Part shown: positions 25,011-62,656 of the stretch, one piece after another
Layout of the letters: each line of letters starts with the position of its first letter
How positions within the stretch are numbered: the stretch's first letter is position 1
From: Owenia fusiformis
Taxonomy: Eukaryota > Annelida > Polychaeta > Sabellida > Oweniidae
Assembly: GCA_903813345.2 (NCBI GenBank)
Contig: CAIIXF020000011.1
Coordinates: 17,839,754-17,903,753 of the forward strand
Direction of reading: 5' to 3'
Length of the DNA: 64,000 bases
Notes under the pieces: model-generated
What the model was told of the DNA's origin: nothing
The model's database searches: none
What the model saw: only the letters and a program-made list of their open reading frames with translations
Position numbers and translations under genes: made by a program

Positions 25011-25079
25011 GAATGCCACCTTGTCTAACCCATTTTGGTGGCTTTTGCCCCAGTTTCTATCAATATAAGAGGTGTTTTC

Positions 25080-25725
25080 TTGTTAGACATACTAATAACT
25101 TGTTACTATCTTAACAATGTCCCATGTTATCGAACGGGTTAAAAGTGCAGATCTTAAACATTTTTGAAGTTCTGTTTACGTTACAAAAGTGAGATATTTG
25201 AGAGGTTAAGCAAAACGATTGTATGAACAAAAGTGCTTTAAGCTGAGCACTGTAGACATAACGTAAACGCAAATCTCAAAATGAATCTTTTATTTTTCTT
25301 AGCGGCCTTTCATTTATTTTTTACTTTAAAAGTATAAAATATATTACTTTATTGACAAATTGATAAAAGTGTTGACAAAGGAGAGGTTTCACAGTCTGGC
25401 AATGTTCTATGACATACGTGAAATAAATAGAATAGAACAATATGACTTGTTCGCAAATGTTTAGCTTTTCTTAAACATATGATATTGTGATAAAAATGTC
25501 GTGGAAATTCTCTCTGCAAGTGAAATGTGAGTTGGAAGAGTGCAGTACCGGGGTGCATTTGGCTCATTTGATTAAAAACAGTTTTTCCTTCAGTTTGCGC
25601 ATGTCGTTCAACTCCCGGTTCAACTTCGAATTGACAATTATAGCAGCAGAATAAACAATATTGTGTTGTCACTTGCTTTGAACTATTCTAAAATGATAAT
25701 GAAAAGCCATAATCAAATTATGGTA
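25080..25725. repeat. Direct duplication, copy 2
   Basis: This diverged copy of 22280-22955 has an extra 240-base segment (about 25203-25445) at the position of the other copy's GATAGTATATGATATCGATG stretch. No coding sequence. Confidence 0.82.
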
Positions 25726-27640
25726 TTTTAAATGGATAATTTTCTTGTAAAATTGATACTTGTACTTACATTTTGTATATACGCAGTTATCAAATATTGA
25801 ATTTACTCCACCCTTAGTGCCACAAAGAACATGCATGTACACCTTTTGGAGTATCTCATTGAAGTTGAAGTTGCTCTACATAGAGGTTGGTTACATTTCT
25901 TTACACCATAAATGATAAAAAAATACACGTCTGTTAACTTGCCCTGGGTAACTTGAGAGACCAAGCACGAATACACTCAAAATCCCATGGTCAGTTTCTA
26001 GGTTTTCAAGTACACTGGAATGAGTATTATTCAAGTTGTTCGAAAATGTGAGTTGAAAAAATCGATCGTTCATTACCAGATTTCAATCGTTTTCATATTA
26101 AGAAGTCATTTCTGGAATACTTCCCAGGGTTTCACGAGAATTAACAACAGGCAAAATTAATGGAAATCATTTTAACATGGAAATGTTTAAAGTCCCTAAA
26201 AACAACAGGCGATTTTCACGAGTTGTTTTCACAAAATTGCTTGCTGCTAATGAAACCCCTGCTACCATACCATTTATCATTTACCATTCATGTTTTATTC
26301 TTGAAATGTAAGGATGTGGATTAGACGACAGTGATAGTATAAGGACATTTTTGTCCATTGCTTGAGGATGATGGTGCAACTGAGATTTCACGATGTTACA
26401 CATATACACATGTACTGTTATCTTATAGCTTGGCCTGTAATGAAAATATATTGTATGTAGCTTTCACAATCTGAACCAAGGTCGTTTTTTATGAATGTTT
26501 TCCCCCTTTTCTCTCTCACCTTGATTATTCATCCCAGCCTTAAAGTATTGGCAATGTGACATAAGTATTGGCAATGTGACACAAGTATTGGCAATGTGAC
26601 AAAACGCTGTCATAATCAAACGCGCAATATTTTCAAAAATATTTTATTCTTACAGGGTCACCAAATGCAACTATTTTAAGAATAACTTCGTGTCCAAAGG
26701 TAAAGCAATTAGGTTTATCTAAATTGGCCAAATGACAATATTTTTCAAATATGCTCACCGTTTCTTGATTTCTTTCATCCACATGAACTGAGCTTGCATT
26801 CGTTGCCATATGAATGATTTTCTATATAGGGTCATTTCCTCTGAAATCATTACCCAGCATTGACCAACATTAAACATCATTTAAACATGTTTTTTCTGCT
26901 CGCTCGCTGAGAAAATTTCAGTGCAGTTGGCTTCAATTTATCTGTGACCTGATCTGTGACAGACACCAGCAGAGAAAGCAGGCTCTGAACTGTAAAATTA
27001 TCAAATGTTAATTTGATCACAAGTTGACACACATACTTTCGAAAATTTTACTGGGTCACCCTATTTCACAATTTAACATTTGTACTTTCTAAAATGGAGA
27101 AACTTTATTGTTCTAGACTTATAAAATAAGTAAATCAAAAAAAATTCTCACCGGACTCTAGATTTTATAATAAGAGGAGTTGGATGCTCAAACTTTAACA
27201 TGAGACAGGCTAGTTAGTTTGCATGAAACTGTATGAGTTTCATATAAACTGGGTTATTGGTAGTGACACAGAGTCAATGGTAAGAAACTTTTCGATCAAC
27301 CCGTGTATGCTAAAAAGTTAGTATCTCTGATGTTTCGAAGTGAAGTGTAACAATGTGGATAGTTTTTTTTTACTAGCTTTTATTTATTACCTACAACAAT
27401 TACAGAAGTGAATTAAAATGCACCCACATCGAAATGTACATGTAAATTTTCTCTATTTTAATCATGTGATTTCTTCATTTAGACAATGTTTTATCTTATC
27501 ACACAGAAACTATCAATCAACTATTATGCTAATAGCAGTACTAAAATATATGAAAACATTTATACATTTTACCAATTGACTCCCTCCAAATATGATTGAA
27601 CAAATTCCATATCTGCATACAAAAATAATATCATCTCAAA
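25726..27640. other. No gene seen
   Basis: A short tandem (AAGTATTGGCAATGTGACAT, three copies of 20 bp) is at 26543-26602. Otherwise no supported feature. Confidence 0.55.
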
Positions 27641-27895
27641 CGTGGGCTTAACTGTTCCCTTACATAATTATAAGTAACTATTTAGCCACACAAGAACAAA
27701 CGGTTCCCTTATATAGTTAAAAGTAACTATTTAGCCTCACAAGAACAAACGGTTCCCTTATATAGTTAAAAGTAACTATTTAGCCTCACAAGAACAAACG
27801 GTTCCCTTATATAGTTAAAAGTAACTATTTAGCCTCACAAGAACAAACGGTTCCCTTATATAGTTAAAAGTAACTATTTAGCCTCACAAGAACAG
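27640..27895. repeat. 49-bp minisatellite, about five copies
   Basis: Units carry CGGTTCCCTTATATAGTTAA and AAGTAACTATTTAGCCTCAC. CGGTTCCC starts at 27701, 27750 and 27799. The four right-hand copies are almost identical. Confidence 0.95.
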
Positions 27896-28380
27896 GATTG
27901 AGTTAAGATCTTCAATTGTACAACAGACAAGGTATAAATGTGTACAGTTCTTGTGTTCTTCAGACAACTTCTCCAGTTACAAAGAGACATTCTTGGGTCC
28001 TACAAACACTTTTTTGTGGTGTACATTCCTGGGTTGAACAAAACTTTACAAGGTCTAGAACATTTTTCTTCAGTAGTCCACATAGATTGCATATTCAAGT
28101 TGAGTTGGGCATAAAGAAAAATTCATCTAACAAGATAGACATAAATGAAATTGCAAACCAACTAGCCACCATAAAGTTGGCCAACTGTAGAACTTGGTAC
28201 AAACATGTACCTTCTATAATGAGTATGAATTTGAAGAAAATCCAGAAATTTTCCTGAAATGGCGATGTCAAGATTTGTCCAAAACTTCTTAAATGCCTGC
28301 AAGAAAATAAGAAGGCCACTAAAAAGTTTATCTGCCCTAGAACTTTGTACCCTTTCGCTGTAATCTGGGAAAACAAGCAG

Positions 28381-31155
28381 GTTACAACCCATAATATGTT
28401 CATCCAATGAGATTGCCCATGTAGAATTAGATTCCATAATAAGTTCATCCAATCCCCGGGATCCAATCAGGTCTTTTGTTTGAGTAGAACACATTATATA
28501 TTTATCCAATGAGATCGCCCACGCAGAGTTACATTCCTTAATATGTTCATCCAACTAGGTTACACCTGTAGAACTGTATCCCATTAGGAGTCCATCCAAT
28601 CAGGTCACCAATATAGAATTCCATCCCATAATATGTTCAACCAATCAGGTTGCATGTGTAGAATTCCATCCCATAATATGTTCAACCAATCAGGTTGCAT
28701 GTTAGGCGGGCGGAATTGGAGGTCCAAAAAAAAGTTTAATGTACAGTTGCAACATATTCTCGTATTTGGTACCGTTGGAAAGCTTGTGGTGCCTAGATTT
28801 GAGATCCACTTGTTAGCAATTACGAAATGTGGGCCGAATGTGTCTAAAACGCCCGTTTCCATGGTAACCACAAAAAGATGGTGTCAATAAGCAGAAAATT
28901 GTTTTTATGCATAACTTTCCTGAAATTGCTCCGATTTTGATGATATTGGTATCAAATTAAAGAGAATGGAAACTTCCATTTTTGAAAATAACATTTATGC
29001 AAATTAGCTCATTTGCATATTGATTGTGACGTCATCACTGCATTATTTTGCGTATTTTTGATAAGCGAGTATATTTATTTCAGTACAGAAATTTACAGTT
29101 GCAACATATTCATGAATTTGGTACCGTTGGAAAGCTTGTGGTGCCTAGATTTGAGATCCACTTGTTAGCAATTACGAAATGTGGGCCGAATGTGTCTAAA
29201 ATGCCTGTTTCCATGGTAACCACAAAAATATGGTGTTAATAAGCAGAAAATCGTTTTATGCATAACTTTACTGAAATTGCTCCGATTTTGATGATATTGG
29301 TATCAAATTAAAGAGAATGGAAACTTCCATTTTTGAAAATAACATTTATGCAAATTAGCTCATTTGCATATTGATTGTGACGTCATAACTGCATTATTTT
29401 GCATATTTTTAGATAAATGAGTATATTTATTTCAGTACGGTAATTTGAAGTAACAACATATGAATGAATTTGGTACAGTCAGAAAGCTCATGATTCCTAG
29501 TTTTTAGATCTGCTTAATAGCAATTCTGAAAAGTGGACCGAATGCGTCTAAAATGCCAGTTTCCATAGTAACCACAAAATATGGTGTTTATAAGCAGAAA
29601 ATGTTTTCTCATGCATAACTTTACTAATATTGCTCCGATATTGATGAAATTGGTATTAAATTAAAGAGAATTAAAAGTTCTAATTTGGAACTTACTTTTA
29701 TGCAAATTAGCTAATTTACATATTGATTGTGACGCCATCACTCCATTATTTTGTATATCTTTTCGAATACATGAGTATATTTGATTCAGAATTTCTGATT
29801 GCAAATCTAAGAAAACGAAACACTACATGTACGTTCATTTTGGCATCGCTAAAAGTGGGCATAACTTTGATGTTCTTTGCCCCAGTCAACTTACAAATCA
29901 TAAAAAGGGACTCATTTGGGAAAACCCAAACATCTGTTTCGAGGTGGTGGGAGAGGTTTCCACTATTATGTCAAGGTCACTGTTCCACAGCTGGATGACT
30001 CTAACTGCCGTTAGCTTCATTCAAGATGGTTGCCGAAATTCGTTCGTTTTCAATAAACCCCCGTTACAGCTAAACTAAGTTGAACCTGGATTCCAAATGT
30101 TTGCCATGCAAAGTAATAAAGCTACGACAGTTAATAACCACAAATAAATGCTCAAACAACCGCGATATTGGAGAATTTTAAAGAAATGGCTTCACTTAGA
30201 ATGACTCTAACTGAGTTAGAATGACTCTAACTGAAGTTGTTGATGACGTAATGATGATGTAGATCATCAACTTCAGTTAGAGTCATTCTAAGTGAAGCCG
30301 TTTTCTCTAAAATTCTCTAATATTGCAGGTATCTGGGTATTCATTTGTGGATGAATACAATCGTAGTTTTGACTTTTGGAATCAAGAGGTTTATCGAAAA
30401 AACGAAAGAATCTCGGCAACCATCTTGAATGAAGCTAACTGCAGTTAGAGTCATTCAGTGAAAGTACAGGGCGTCAAATAAGTCTGTTCTCCCCCCTTAA
30501 CGTTTTTAATTTAGTAATAACACAGGGTTTTTATATATACCATCTTGAAGGGAATTTAATTTGCTGATCACACACCAAATTTAAGAGAGATTGGTTAAAT
30601 TCCAAATTTTTAAGAGCATTTTTAATAATGTCTACATTTCACATTTTTAATAGTTCGTATGTTTCCCTCAAGCAGCTTGCACAGCCCCAATTCTACGCGG
30701 ATATGATTCCAAAATGTTCACAAACAAGGGCATTGTACTTTCAAGGCTTTCCAAGAGCTTTCTTGATACATTTGAGCAATGTCATGGCTATGAAGTTTCT
30801 CCTCTGGTTGATCTTCGATTAATTTTTCGACCCTGACCTTTATAATCGCAGTATCAACTTTTCACCGTTTATTCATTATCCTGGTAATTTTACTCTTTTT
30901 GACGTAATCAATGGTCAACTACATCCTTTCAAGAAACATTATAGCAATTTTATTAGGAAGAGTTCATTATTGAGTTTTTAAGGGTGATCAGCATTTTCCA
31001 TAAGCTTTAGAGTGATATATGGGAAAGTATGATAATTTTAAAAATAAAAAAGTTAAGGGGGGAGAACAGACTTATTTGACGCCCTGTATAGTATATTGTA
31101 ATTTTCTATAAGCACTGACTTCTGTGAATCAATTATTTTCTATTTCAAGGCATTA
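28381..31155 (+). repeat. Left arm of a large inverted duplication
   Basis: Contents in order: about seven degenerate 44-bp units (ATAATATGTTCAACCAATCA, GGTTGCATGTGTAGAATTCC), three 355-bp units starting near 28743, 29094 and 29450, a palindromic MITE at 29977-30460, an inserted 620-bp element at 30467-31086, and TAGTATATTGTAATTTTC. The same modules appear in reverse order and orientation at 36415-38480. A further degenerate 355-bp relative lies at 31240-31360. Confidence 0.9.
30467..31086. mobile_element. 620-bp TA-flanked MITE (Tc1/mariner type)
   Basis: TIRs CAGGGCGTCAAATAAGTCTG + TTCTCCCCCCTTAAC are mirrored at the right end, with TA at 30465-30466 and 31087-31088. The corresponding site in the right arm is empty (GTGAAGGTATAGTATATTG). 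The inner frame at 30628-30822 has no transposase motif. Confidence 0.95.
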
Positions 31156-32440
31156 TTCGAGTTTGCTTTTCTTGCTGGGTTCTTAGGTTTTAGTCTCTTC
31201 CCTTTGGCGCTTGTGCTTAGATTTTCACTAAATATTGCACTGATTTTGATGAAATTGGTATCAATTAAAGAGAATTAGGGAGTTCATTAGGAGAAATTAC
31301 ATTTATTCATGTTAGATTATTTGAATATTGTTTGTGACACCATAAGCTCATAATTGCTACATAGTGAAATCGTTTTTGCAAAAAGTGTTCCACTTGCGAG
31401 GTGTTTCACTTCAGGGATTTATAGTACAGATTAAAAGTAAAAAACAAATGTCAAGACTTTTATACGTTTATTTGTCAGTCCCATTGATACTTCATACGAG
31501 GTAGCTAGACAGAATTCAAATTTCATTTGCCTAGCTCTGCTTTCTTGATCAGCCCCTTGGATCTCCAAACATTAATTTCTGTTTCTTTCGAAATACTGGC
31601 AAAGATGGCTGTTTAAATATGGGTTGACACAATGTTTACCATCAAAATAATATCAAACTTTATTATTAGGTGAAATTTAGTGTATGGAACACATGGCAGA
31701 AAATTTGGAGCAGGACATTGACAAAATGTATCTATGTGTGCAATTAATTTATGCATATCTGGAAAATAATAGGTTGTTCATTAAATCAACTTCAAAATGA
31801 CGTTTAATTTATGAAAATGAATAGGCTAATCCTGTGACCACAGCCGATAGTTGCACAAGTGAACACAAGCTAAGATTGCAATTTTAAAGTTACCTTTGTC
31901 ATTTCAAATCTATTAAGTATAGTGTAAATTGGGATATTTTGTTTGTTTTCTGAAAACGACAGTGACATTGTCTATTGGTATGTTTATATCTTAATCAAAT
32001 ATAAAGATTTGAATGGCCTAAGTGCTTTAACCCTCGTGTGTACATTGGGGGTCGGATTTTCCCCGGTACTTCTCTGCCAAGAAAAAACATTTTTATTGCC
32101 GTAGTACCTATAGCTATAGATAAGATATCATTTTTGGTGCAAAATTCGAGGTGATTGGGGGTAATTTGGCTGAGTTAGGATGGTGGGAACTTTTTCAGTT
32201 ATTGCTTGAAAATCACACCATCTCTATGGTTTCATAGAATAAAAATATAAGCTGGCTCTTTTTTACTTTCTTTTGGATAAAGACCATATAGTATACTAAA
32301 TACCTTTACAAATAAGGCATATTACAAGGTAATCTGACTTTTATTGACTGAGATATGAAGTTTTCAATATTATATTGTGTGGGTTAGGAGGATGTAGAAG
32401 AGAGATGTTGGGAGCCCCCCCCCCTTCGAAAATTTTGATA
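31156..32440. other. Spacer of the inverted structure; no gene seen
   Basis: It contains a degenerate copy of the 355-bp unit near 31240-31360 and a short poly-C run at 32416-32425. No exon is supported. Confidence 0.5.
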
Positions 32441-33060
32441 TGATCATGTTACATAGCATGTATTATATTGCACAGTATATAGCATGGTAGCATAGCATGT
32501 ACCAAGGTAGCATATCATGTAGCATAGTAGCATAACATATAGTAGCATAACATGTTACATAGCATGAAGCATGGTAGCATAACATGTAGCATAGCTGGTA
32601 GCATAGGAGCTTAACATGTAGCATAGCATGTAGCATAGTAGCATAACGTGTTGCATAGCATGTAGCATTGTAGCATTACTTATTGCATAACATGTAGCAT
32701 GGTAGCATTACTTGTTGCATAAAATGTAGCATGGTAGCATAACATGCAGCATAACTAGTAGCATAGTAGCACAACATGTAGCATAGAATGTAGCATCGAA
32801 GCATAACTTGTAGTATGCTAATACCATAGCAGCACAACATGCAGCATAGCGTGTAGCATTGTAGCATAACATGTAGCATAGTAGCATATGTTATAGCATA
32901 GTTAGTAGCATGGTAGCATAACATGCAGCATAGCATGTAGAATAGTAGCAAAACATTTAGCATAGCATGTGGCATAACAAGTAGCATAGCATGTAGCATA
33001 ACATGTAGCATAGTAACATAGCATGTTGAATGGTAGCATAACGTGTAGCATAGCGTGTAG
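32440..33060. repeat. TAGCATAACATG-type degenerate minisatellite
   Basis: Degenerate copies of GTAGCATAACATGTAGCATA fill the block. The long minus-strand frame here is a by-product of the repeat. The array resumes at 34567-34945 after an inserted element. Confidence 0.93.
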
Positions 33061-33064
33061 TATA

Positions 33065-34562
33065 CACACTACCCTACCACGTGACCACGTTTAAAATGGA
33101 AACAGGGTACAGCTAAGTTGCAAATGGAGGACGTGGGTTTAATTCCATATTTCTGAACGTAAAATGCATTTTACATTTATTTCTAGTATTCTACCAGACA
33201 TAGAATTAATTCATCAAGCAGTTTGTAGAATATTGTTGGCAAAAAACCACTATAGGCAAAGATAGATAATAGTGGGCGCAGTGAAGCAAAACTCAATGCA
33301 ATACACGATACATTTCAGTAAATCTATCAACGTACAGGGAGCATGTAAGTTTCCTTCGAAAATGTTACATTCATATGTAACAAAAAAACAGTTAACTATT
33401 ATTTAAACTGCGTGTCATCGTGTTATATGTGGATACGTTTTCCAGTATGTTATTCAACTGTATTTTTGTGAATTAATTGTTTTTCTAAAATCTTAAGATG
33501 CAAAAAACGTCGTCCCAGAAATGTATCTTTACTTTGCCGTAAGGCATAACATATTGTGAAACATTTTTCTTCTTGTCACAAAGAGGATAATGTTTGTTTC
33601 GAGGTGTCTTGTGATGAGCGTTTCATGATTAAATGCAAAATTACTGGAGCAGATACCATCCAAAAACATCTGACATTCAACATGTCAAGACTACATCGAT
33701 CTGGTATTAGTTTTTTTTACAATAATAGAGAAATACGATGTCATATCAGCGCTACAGCAAATCGTGAAGAACAAAATGCTCTCAAGTCGTGGCATGGTGG
33801 TATTTTGAACAAAATATTTTAAATGATCGTTTTTGAGGACGGTAGTGAATTAGACCATTCAAGGGGTTATATCAGTATATAAAAAGATTCTTTACATGTA
33901 GTTCAGGCAATTTTAATTATTCTGAATAGCGGATAGTCAGTAATCCTGATAGCGGATAGTCATTTATCATTAACGTGTTCATATTTAATTTCGTTATTTC
34001 ATTTCAATTTGATACCCTAGTAACACGTATAATCTAGCGTTCTTTAATGACTAAAATGCATACTACTATACGACCTGAAAGCCCGTGTCTAAATCTACAA
34101 AATAATGTTTACTTTATTTGGATTAAATAACAATTGATGACACCTCAAAGCATCAACAGGCGGCCTTTTTAGCATTACTTTCACTGTTTGCAACGTAAAT
34201 GTACATGAGATCGGGACATAGTATGTCTGTATAATCAGCTTACTTTCTCGCTCCCTGTACTATTGAGCAATTTACATTCCTTGTACCCTGTATTGATCAA
34301 CTTTTGCATCTGTGTACCGTGTACTATGACATATCAAATATTTTAAAATTTAAAACGATATTATTTACATTCTTTCCTCAACTATTGTATACCTTGGAAC
34401 ATGGACTTCACTATTGCACCATTGAAGTTCAGCGAATAGCAATATTGACTCACTCCGAGCACCAAATGTATTAACCTTTTGACTAAGCAGTCGAAATACT
34501 CAAAAGCGACGTGGTTGAAAGCCCAAAAATTCGCGCATGCGCTATCGAGGTAGGGTAGTGTG
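33065..34562. mobile_element. 1498-bp TIR element with TATA target duplication
   Basis: The 14-bp inverted ends CACACTACCCTACC / GGTAGGGTAGTGTG are perfect and are flanked by TATA at 33061-33064 and 34563-34566. The element splits the TAGCATA minisatellite. A 4-bp duplication with CAC ends recalls Chapaev-type (CMC) elements, but if the duplication is only TA other families fit. It carries an 88-codon frame at 33556-33822. Confidence 0.85.
33556..33822 (+). CDS. Hypothetical 88-residue frame inside the TIR element
   Basis: The product begins MKHFSSCHKEDNVCFEVSCD, continues KCKITGADTIQKHLTFNMS and RSGISFFYNNREIRCHISAT, and ends SWHGGILNKIF. It has four cysteines, alternating hydrophobic strands and no transposase motif. 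I do not recognise it. It may be part of a longer spliced gene, a captured host fragment, or chance. Codon composition looks more protein-like than the other short frames nearby. Confidence 0.3.
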   Translation: MKHFSSCHKEDNVCFEVSCDERFMIKCKITGADTIQKHLTFNMSRLHRSGISFFYNNREIRCHISATANREEQNALKSWHGGILNKIF

Positions 34563-34566
34563 TATA

Positions 34567-35290
34567 GTAGCCTAATATGTAGCATAGCATGTATCATAGT
34601 AGCATAACATATGTAGCAAAGCATGTATCATAGTAGCAAAACATTTAGCATAGCATGTGGCATGGTAGCATTACTTGTAGCATTGTATGTAGCATAGTAG
34701 CATAACATGTAGCCGATACCATTACTTGTAGCATAGCATGTAGCATGGTAGCATAACATGTTACATAGCAAGTAGCATTGTACCATAACATGTAGCGTAG
34801 CATGTAGCATAGTAGAATAACATATAGCATAGCATGTAGCATAGCTAGCATAACTTATAGCATAGCATGTAGCATGGTGGCATAACAGGTAGCATAGCTA
34901 GTAGCATTACTTGTAGCATAGCATGTAGCATGGTAGCTTAACATGCAAGTGAACAATAGTAAACATGCTAGTGAACATTAGTGAACACGCTAGTGTGCAA
35001 TAGTGAACATGCTAGTGAACATAGTGAACATGCTAGTGAACAATGGTGAAGATAAGTGAACATGCTTGTGAACATAAGTGAACATGCTTGTGAACATAAG
35101 TGAACATGCTAGTGAACATATGTGAACATGCTAGTGGACATAATTTAACATGCTAGTGAACAATAGTAAACACCTAGTTAACAATAGTGAACATGCTAAT
35201 AAACAACAGTGAACGTACTACTCAACAATAGGTGGCATGCTAATGAACAATAGTATACATTACATAATCTTAAACAATAGTGAACAAGCT
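34567..35290. repeat. TAGCATA minisatellite passing into a GTGAACATGCTA minisatellite
   Basis: TAGCATA units continue to about 34945. From there the unit becomes AGTGAACATGCTAGTGAACA, about 18-20 bp, degenerating toward 35290. Confidence 0.9.
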
Positions 35291-36414
35291 TCCCAAAATA
35301 TTAAGAACTTAGGATAAAATATTTGCAAGGGACTTAACTTTTTTGCGAGGTCCTGGGTCGACAAGTATTTACAAATGGTTATTATTTACACTATGACCCT
35401 TTGTTTGATATACTATATGTCTTTATTTCTAAATATTCAATTTCAAACCCAATTTGATTTGTGAGGGCTAACATTTTATGTTAGGGTCGAGGATTGACAA
35501 GTAATAATAAATATCTAATCTATGGACGATGCGCTTTCGTTTGATATACAACACGACTATATTTATTTATCTTCAATTTTTAACCTATTCCAAACCCCGA
35601 CCCACAGGCTGTCCATAGACTCGATATGGAAATAAGCTCATCTGGGTACCTTTCCTACGTCTTCTATTCACAATTCCCATTCATTTGAAATGCTACACAG
35701 CCATACTCTCGGCAACTTAACTTTTCAAGATTTTTCAAATGTGCCCCTTTCCCGGGCGCTGTCGGGTGACATTACCATCGTCATACATATTACTCGTGTT
35801 TGAATGGGTCGGGGGATTCCGGAAGTCGTCAACACAGTCAGAATGAGACAATAATGACCTCAGAATACAGATAGACAACCGATAAACGTGTAGACGCGAA
35901 CACCTTTTCACAATGTATGGGGAGGGGGGCACGATCGAGGGTGTTCCATAGATGGCACACTCTCAGCCATCTCGTAACATTAGTACACCTTCGGTACAGT
36001 CAAACCTACATTTAGGCACTGGTTACCTCTCGGTATTTTCCGTAATTCTACAAGAAAAGCCCTATACTACTCTAGCCTACTTTGTACATTTCTTTCCAAA
36101 CCGCCATTCTGATTTCTCGCTAGAAAATGTCAACTTAAGGATAACAACAAGTTCTGGTTGATACAAAAGGAGCTGATAACTTACAGACTTTTGAAAATTG
36201 ACTTATAATACTGTGACCCAAAAGCAGAACCCTCCAAAAATATCCTTTATTATAACATATGTAATCAGCTCAATTTTTATTTCAAAATACCCTCATGAAC
36301 GTTTATTACGAGGGAAAGAATCCATTCAAATTGACCTTGTCCAAGTGTGCCATTAAGTGAAACTCCTATATGTTATATACATAAGAGTATTTGTTACTTA
36401 TTACAGATCTCTAC
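35291..36414. other. No gene seen
   Basis: Frames at 35735-35932 (-) and 35952-36161 (+) show no motif. The patch at 35740-35960 is less AT-rich than its surroundings. Confidence 0.5.
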
Positions 36415-38461
36415 AATACTTGTAATGCCTTGAAATAGAAATACCTTGATTCACTGAAGTCAGTGCCTATCGAAAATTACAATATACTATACCTTCACAG
36501 TTCCACAGTTGGATGACTCTAACTGCAGTTAGCTTCATTCAAGATGGTTGCCAAGATTCATTTGTTTTCGATAAATCCCCGATTTTAGCTATACTACATT
36601 GAATCTTGATTCCCTATGCAAATTAATAAAATACGATTGTATTCATCCACAAATGAATGCCCAAACACCTGCGATATTAGAGAATTTTAGAGAAACCAGC
36701 TTCACTTAGAATGACTCTAACCATGGGCTTTCAATTTCGGCAACCGGCTGTAGAACAGTGACCTTGACATAATAGTGGGGTTATTCCAAATGAGTCCCTA
36801 TTTGTCATTCGTAAGTTGACTGGGGCAAAGAACTGGGGCAAAGTTATGTCCATTTTTAGCGATGCCAAAATGAACATACACGTAGTATTTCGTTTTCTTG
36901 GATTTGCAATCAGATTGATTGAAGCACTTTCGAAAAATATAAACTAACTTTTTATTACACGTCGCCTTAAGAAAAGAACATACTTACGCAATCAATGAAG
37001 AAACTCTTAGATTGAGACATTTGAAATAGATAACAATTGTCTTAAAGATGAGTGATATTTGCGATTGATTTGCGGCAGGGAACATCTTTCAAATTTGCGA
37101 TTGTGTTGCGCATACAGGCTTAGAGGATGATACAAATCCTGATTGTGATTCTCAAAAATTGCGTTGCGTTGTGTTGCGCTTGCGAATCTGCATTGCGACG
37201 AGCGGGTGAGGAGGCATTATAAGTTTTCTAACGGTACAAAATTAATTCATATATCATAACTATACAGTACCATACTGAATCAATATACTCATTTATTTGA
37301 ATATATGCAAAATAATGGAGTGATGACGTCACAATCAATATGCAAATAAGCTAATTTGCAAAAAAGTTAGTTCCAAAACTAGAACTTTTAATTCTCTTTA
37401 ATTTAATACTAATTTCATCAAAATCGGAGCAATTTTAGTAAAGTTATGCATGATAAAACATTTTCTGCTTATGAACACCATATTTTTTTGTGGTTACTAT
37501 GGAAATGGGCATTTTAGACACATTCGGTCCAATTTTCATAATTGCTAACAAGTGGATCTCACATCTAAGCATCACAAGCTTTCCAACGGTACCAAATTCA
37601 TGAATATGTTGCAACTGTACATTACTGTACTGAAATAAATATACTTGTTTATCAAAAAATATGTAAAATAATGCATTGATGACGTCACAATCAATATGCA
37701 AATGAGCTAATTTGCATATATGCTATTTTCAAAAATGGGACTTTTAATTCTCTTTAATTTGATACCAATTTTATTAAAATCAGAGCAGTATTAGTAAAGT
37801 TATGCATAAAACAATTTTCTGCTTATTAACACCATATTTTTGTGGTTACCATGGAAACAGGCGTTTTAGACACATCCGGCCCACATTTCGTAATTGCTAA
37901 CAAGTGGATCTCAAATCTAGGCACCACAAGCTTTCCAATGGTACCAAATTCATGAATATGTTGCAACTGTACATTACTGTACTGAAATAAATATACTCGT
38001 TTATCAAAAAATACGTAAAATAATGCAGTGATGACGTCACAATCAATATGCAAATGAGCTAATTTGCATAAATGTTATTTTCAAAAATGGGACTTTTAAT
38101 TCTCTTTAATTTGATACCAATTTCATTAAAATCAGAGCAATATTAGTAAAGTTATGCATAAAAACAATTTTCTGCTTATTAACACCATATTTTTGTGGTT
38201 ACCATGGAAACGGGCGTTTTAGACACATTCGGCCCACATTTCATAATTGCTAACAAGTGGATCTCAAATCTAGGCACCACAAGCTTTCCAACGGTACCAA
38301 ATTCGAGAATATGTTGCAACTGTACATTAAAAAGTACTTTCCTGGCACTTTTGAGCCATCATTCCGACTACCTATGTGTAGAATTCCATCCCATTATATG
38401 TTTATCCAATAAGGTTGCATGTGTAGAATTACATCCCATAATATGTTCAGGTGGCAACCAA

Positions 38462-38480
<19 letters not shown>
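36415..38480 (-). repeat. Right arm of the large inverted duplication
   Basis: This is the inverted counterpart of 28381-31155. It contains CAATATACTATACCTTCACA (empty site), a shortened palindromic MITE (36493-36765), AGCGATGCCAAAATGAACAT, three 355-bp units (about 37240-38330) and two or three 44-bp units that run into the KDM1A stop codon. KDM1A's 3' UTR should therefore be made of this arm. Confidence 0.9.

Positions 38481-62656
<24,176 letters not shown>

Noticed and set aside
28095-29239. Short overlapping frames at 28095-28871 (-) and 28633-29239 (+)
   Set aside because: They lie in the 44-bp and 355-bp repeats, recur with the repeat copies and have no recognised domain.
32676-34851. 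Methionine/cysteine/leucine-rich proteins on the minus strand
   Set aside because: They are produced by the TAGCATAACATG minisatellite and have no domain or splice context.
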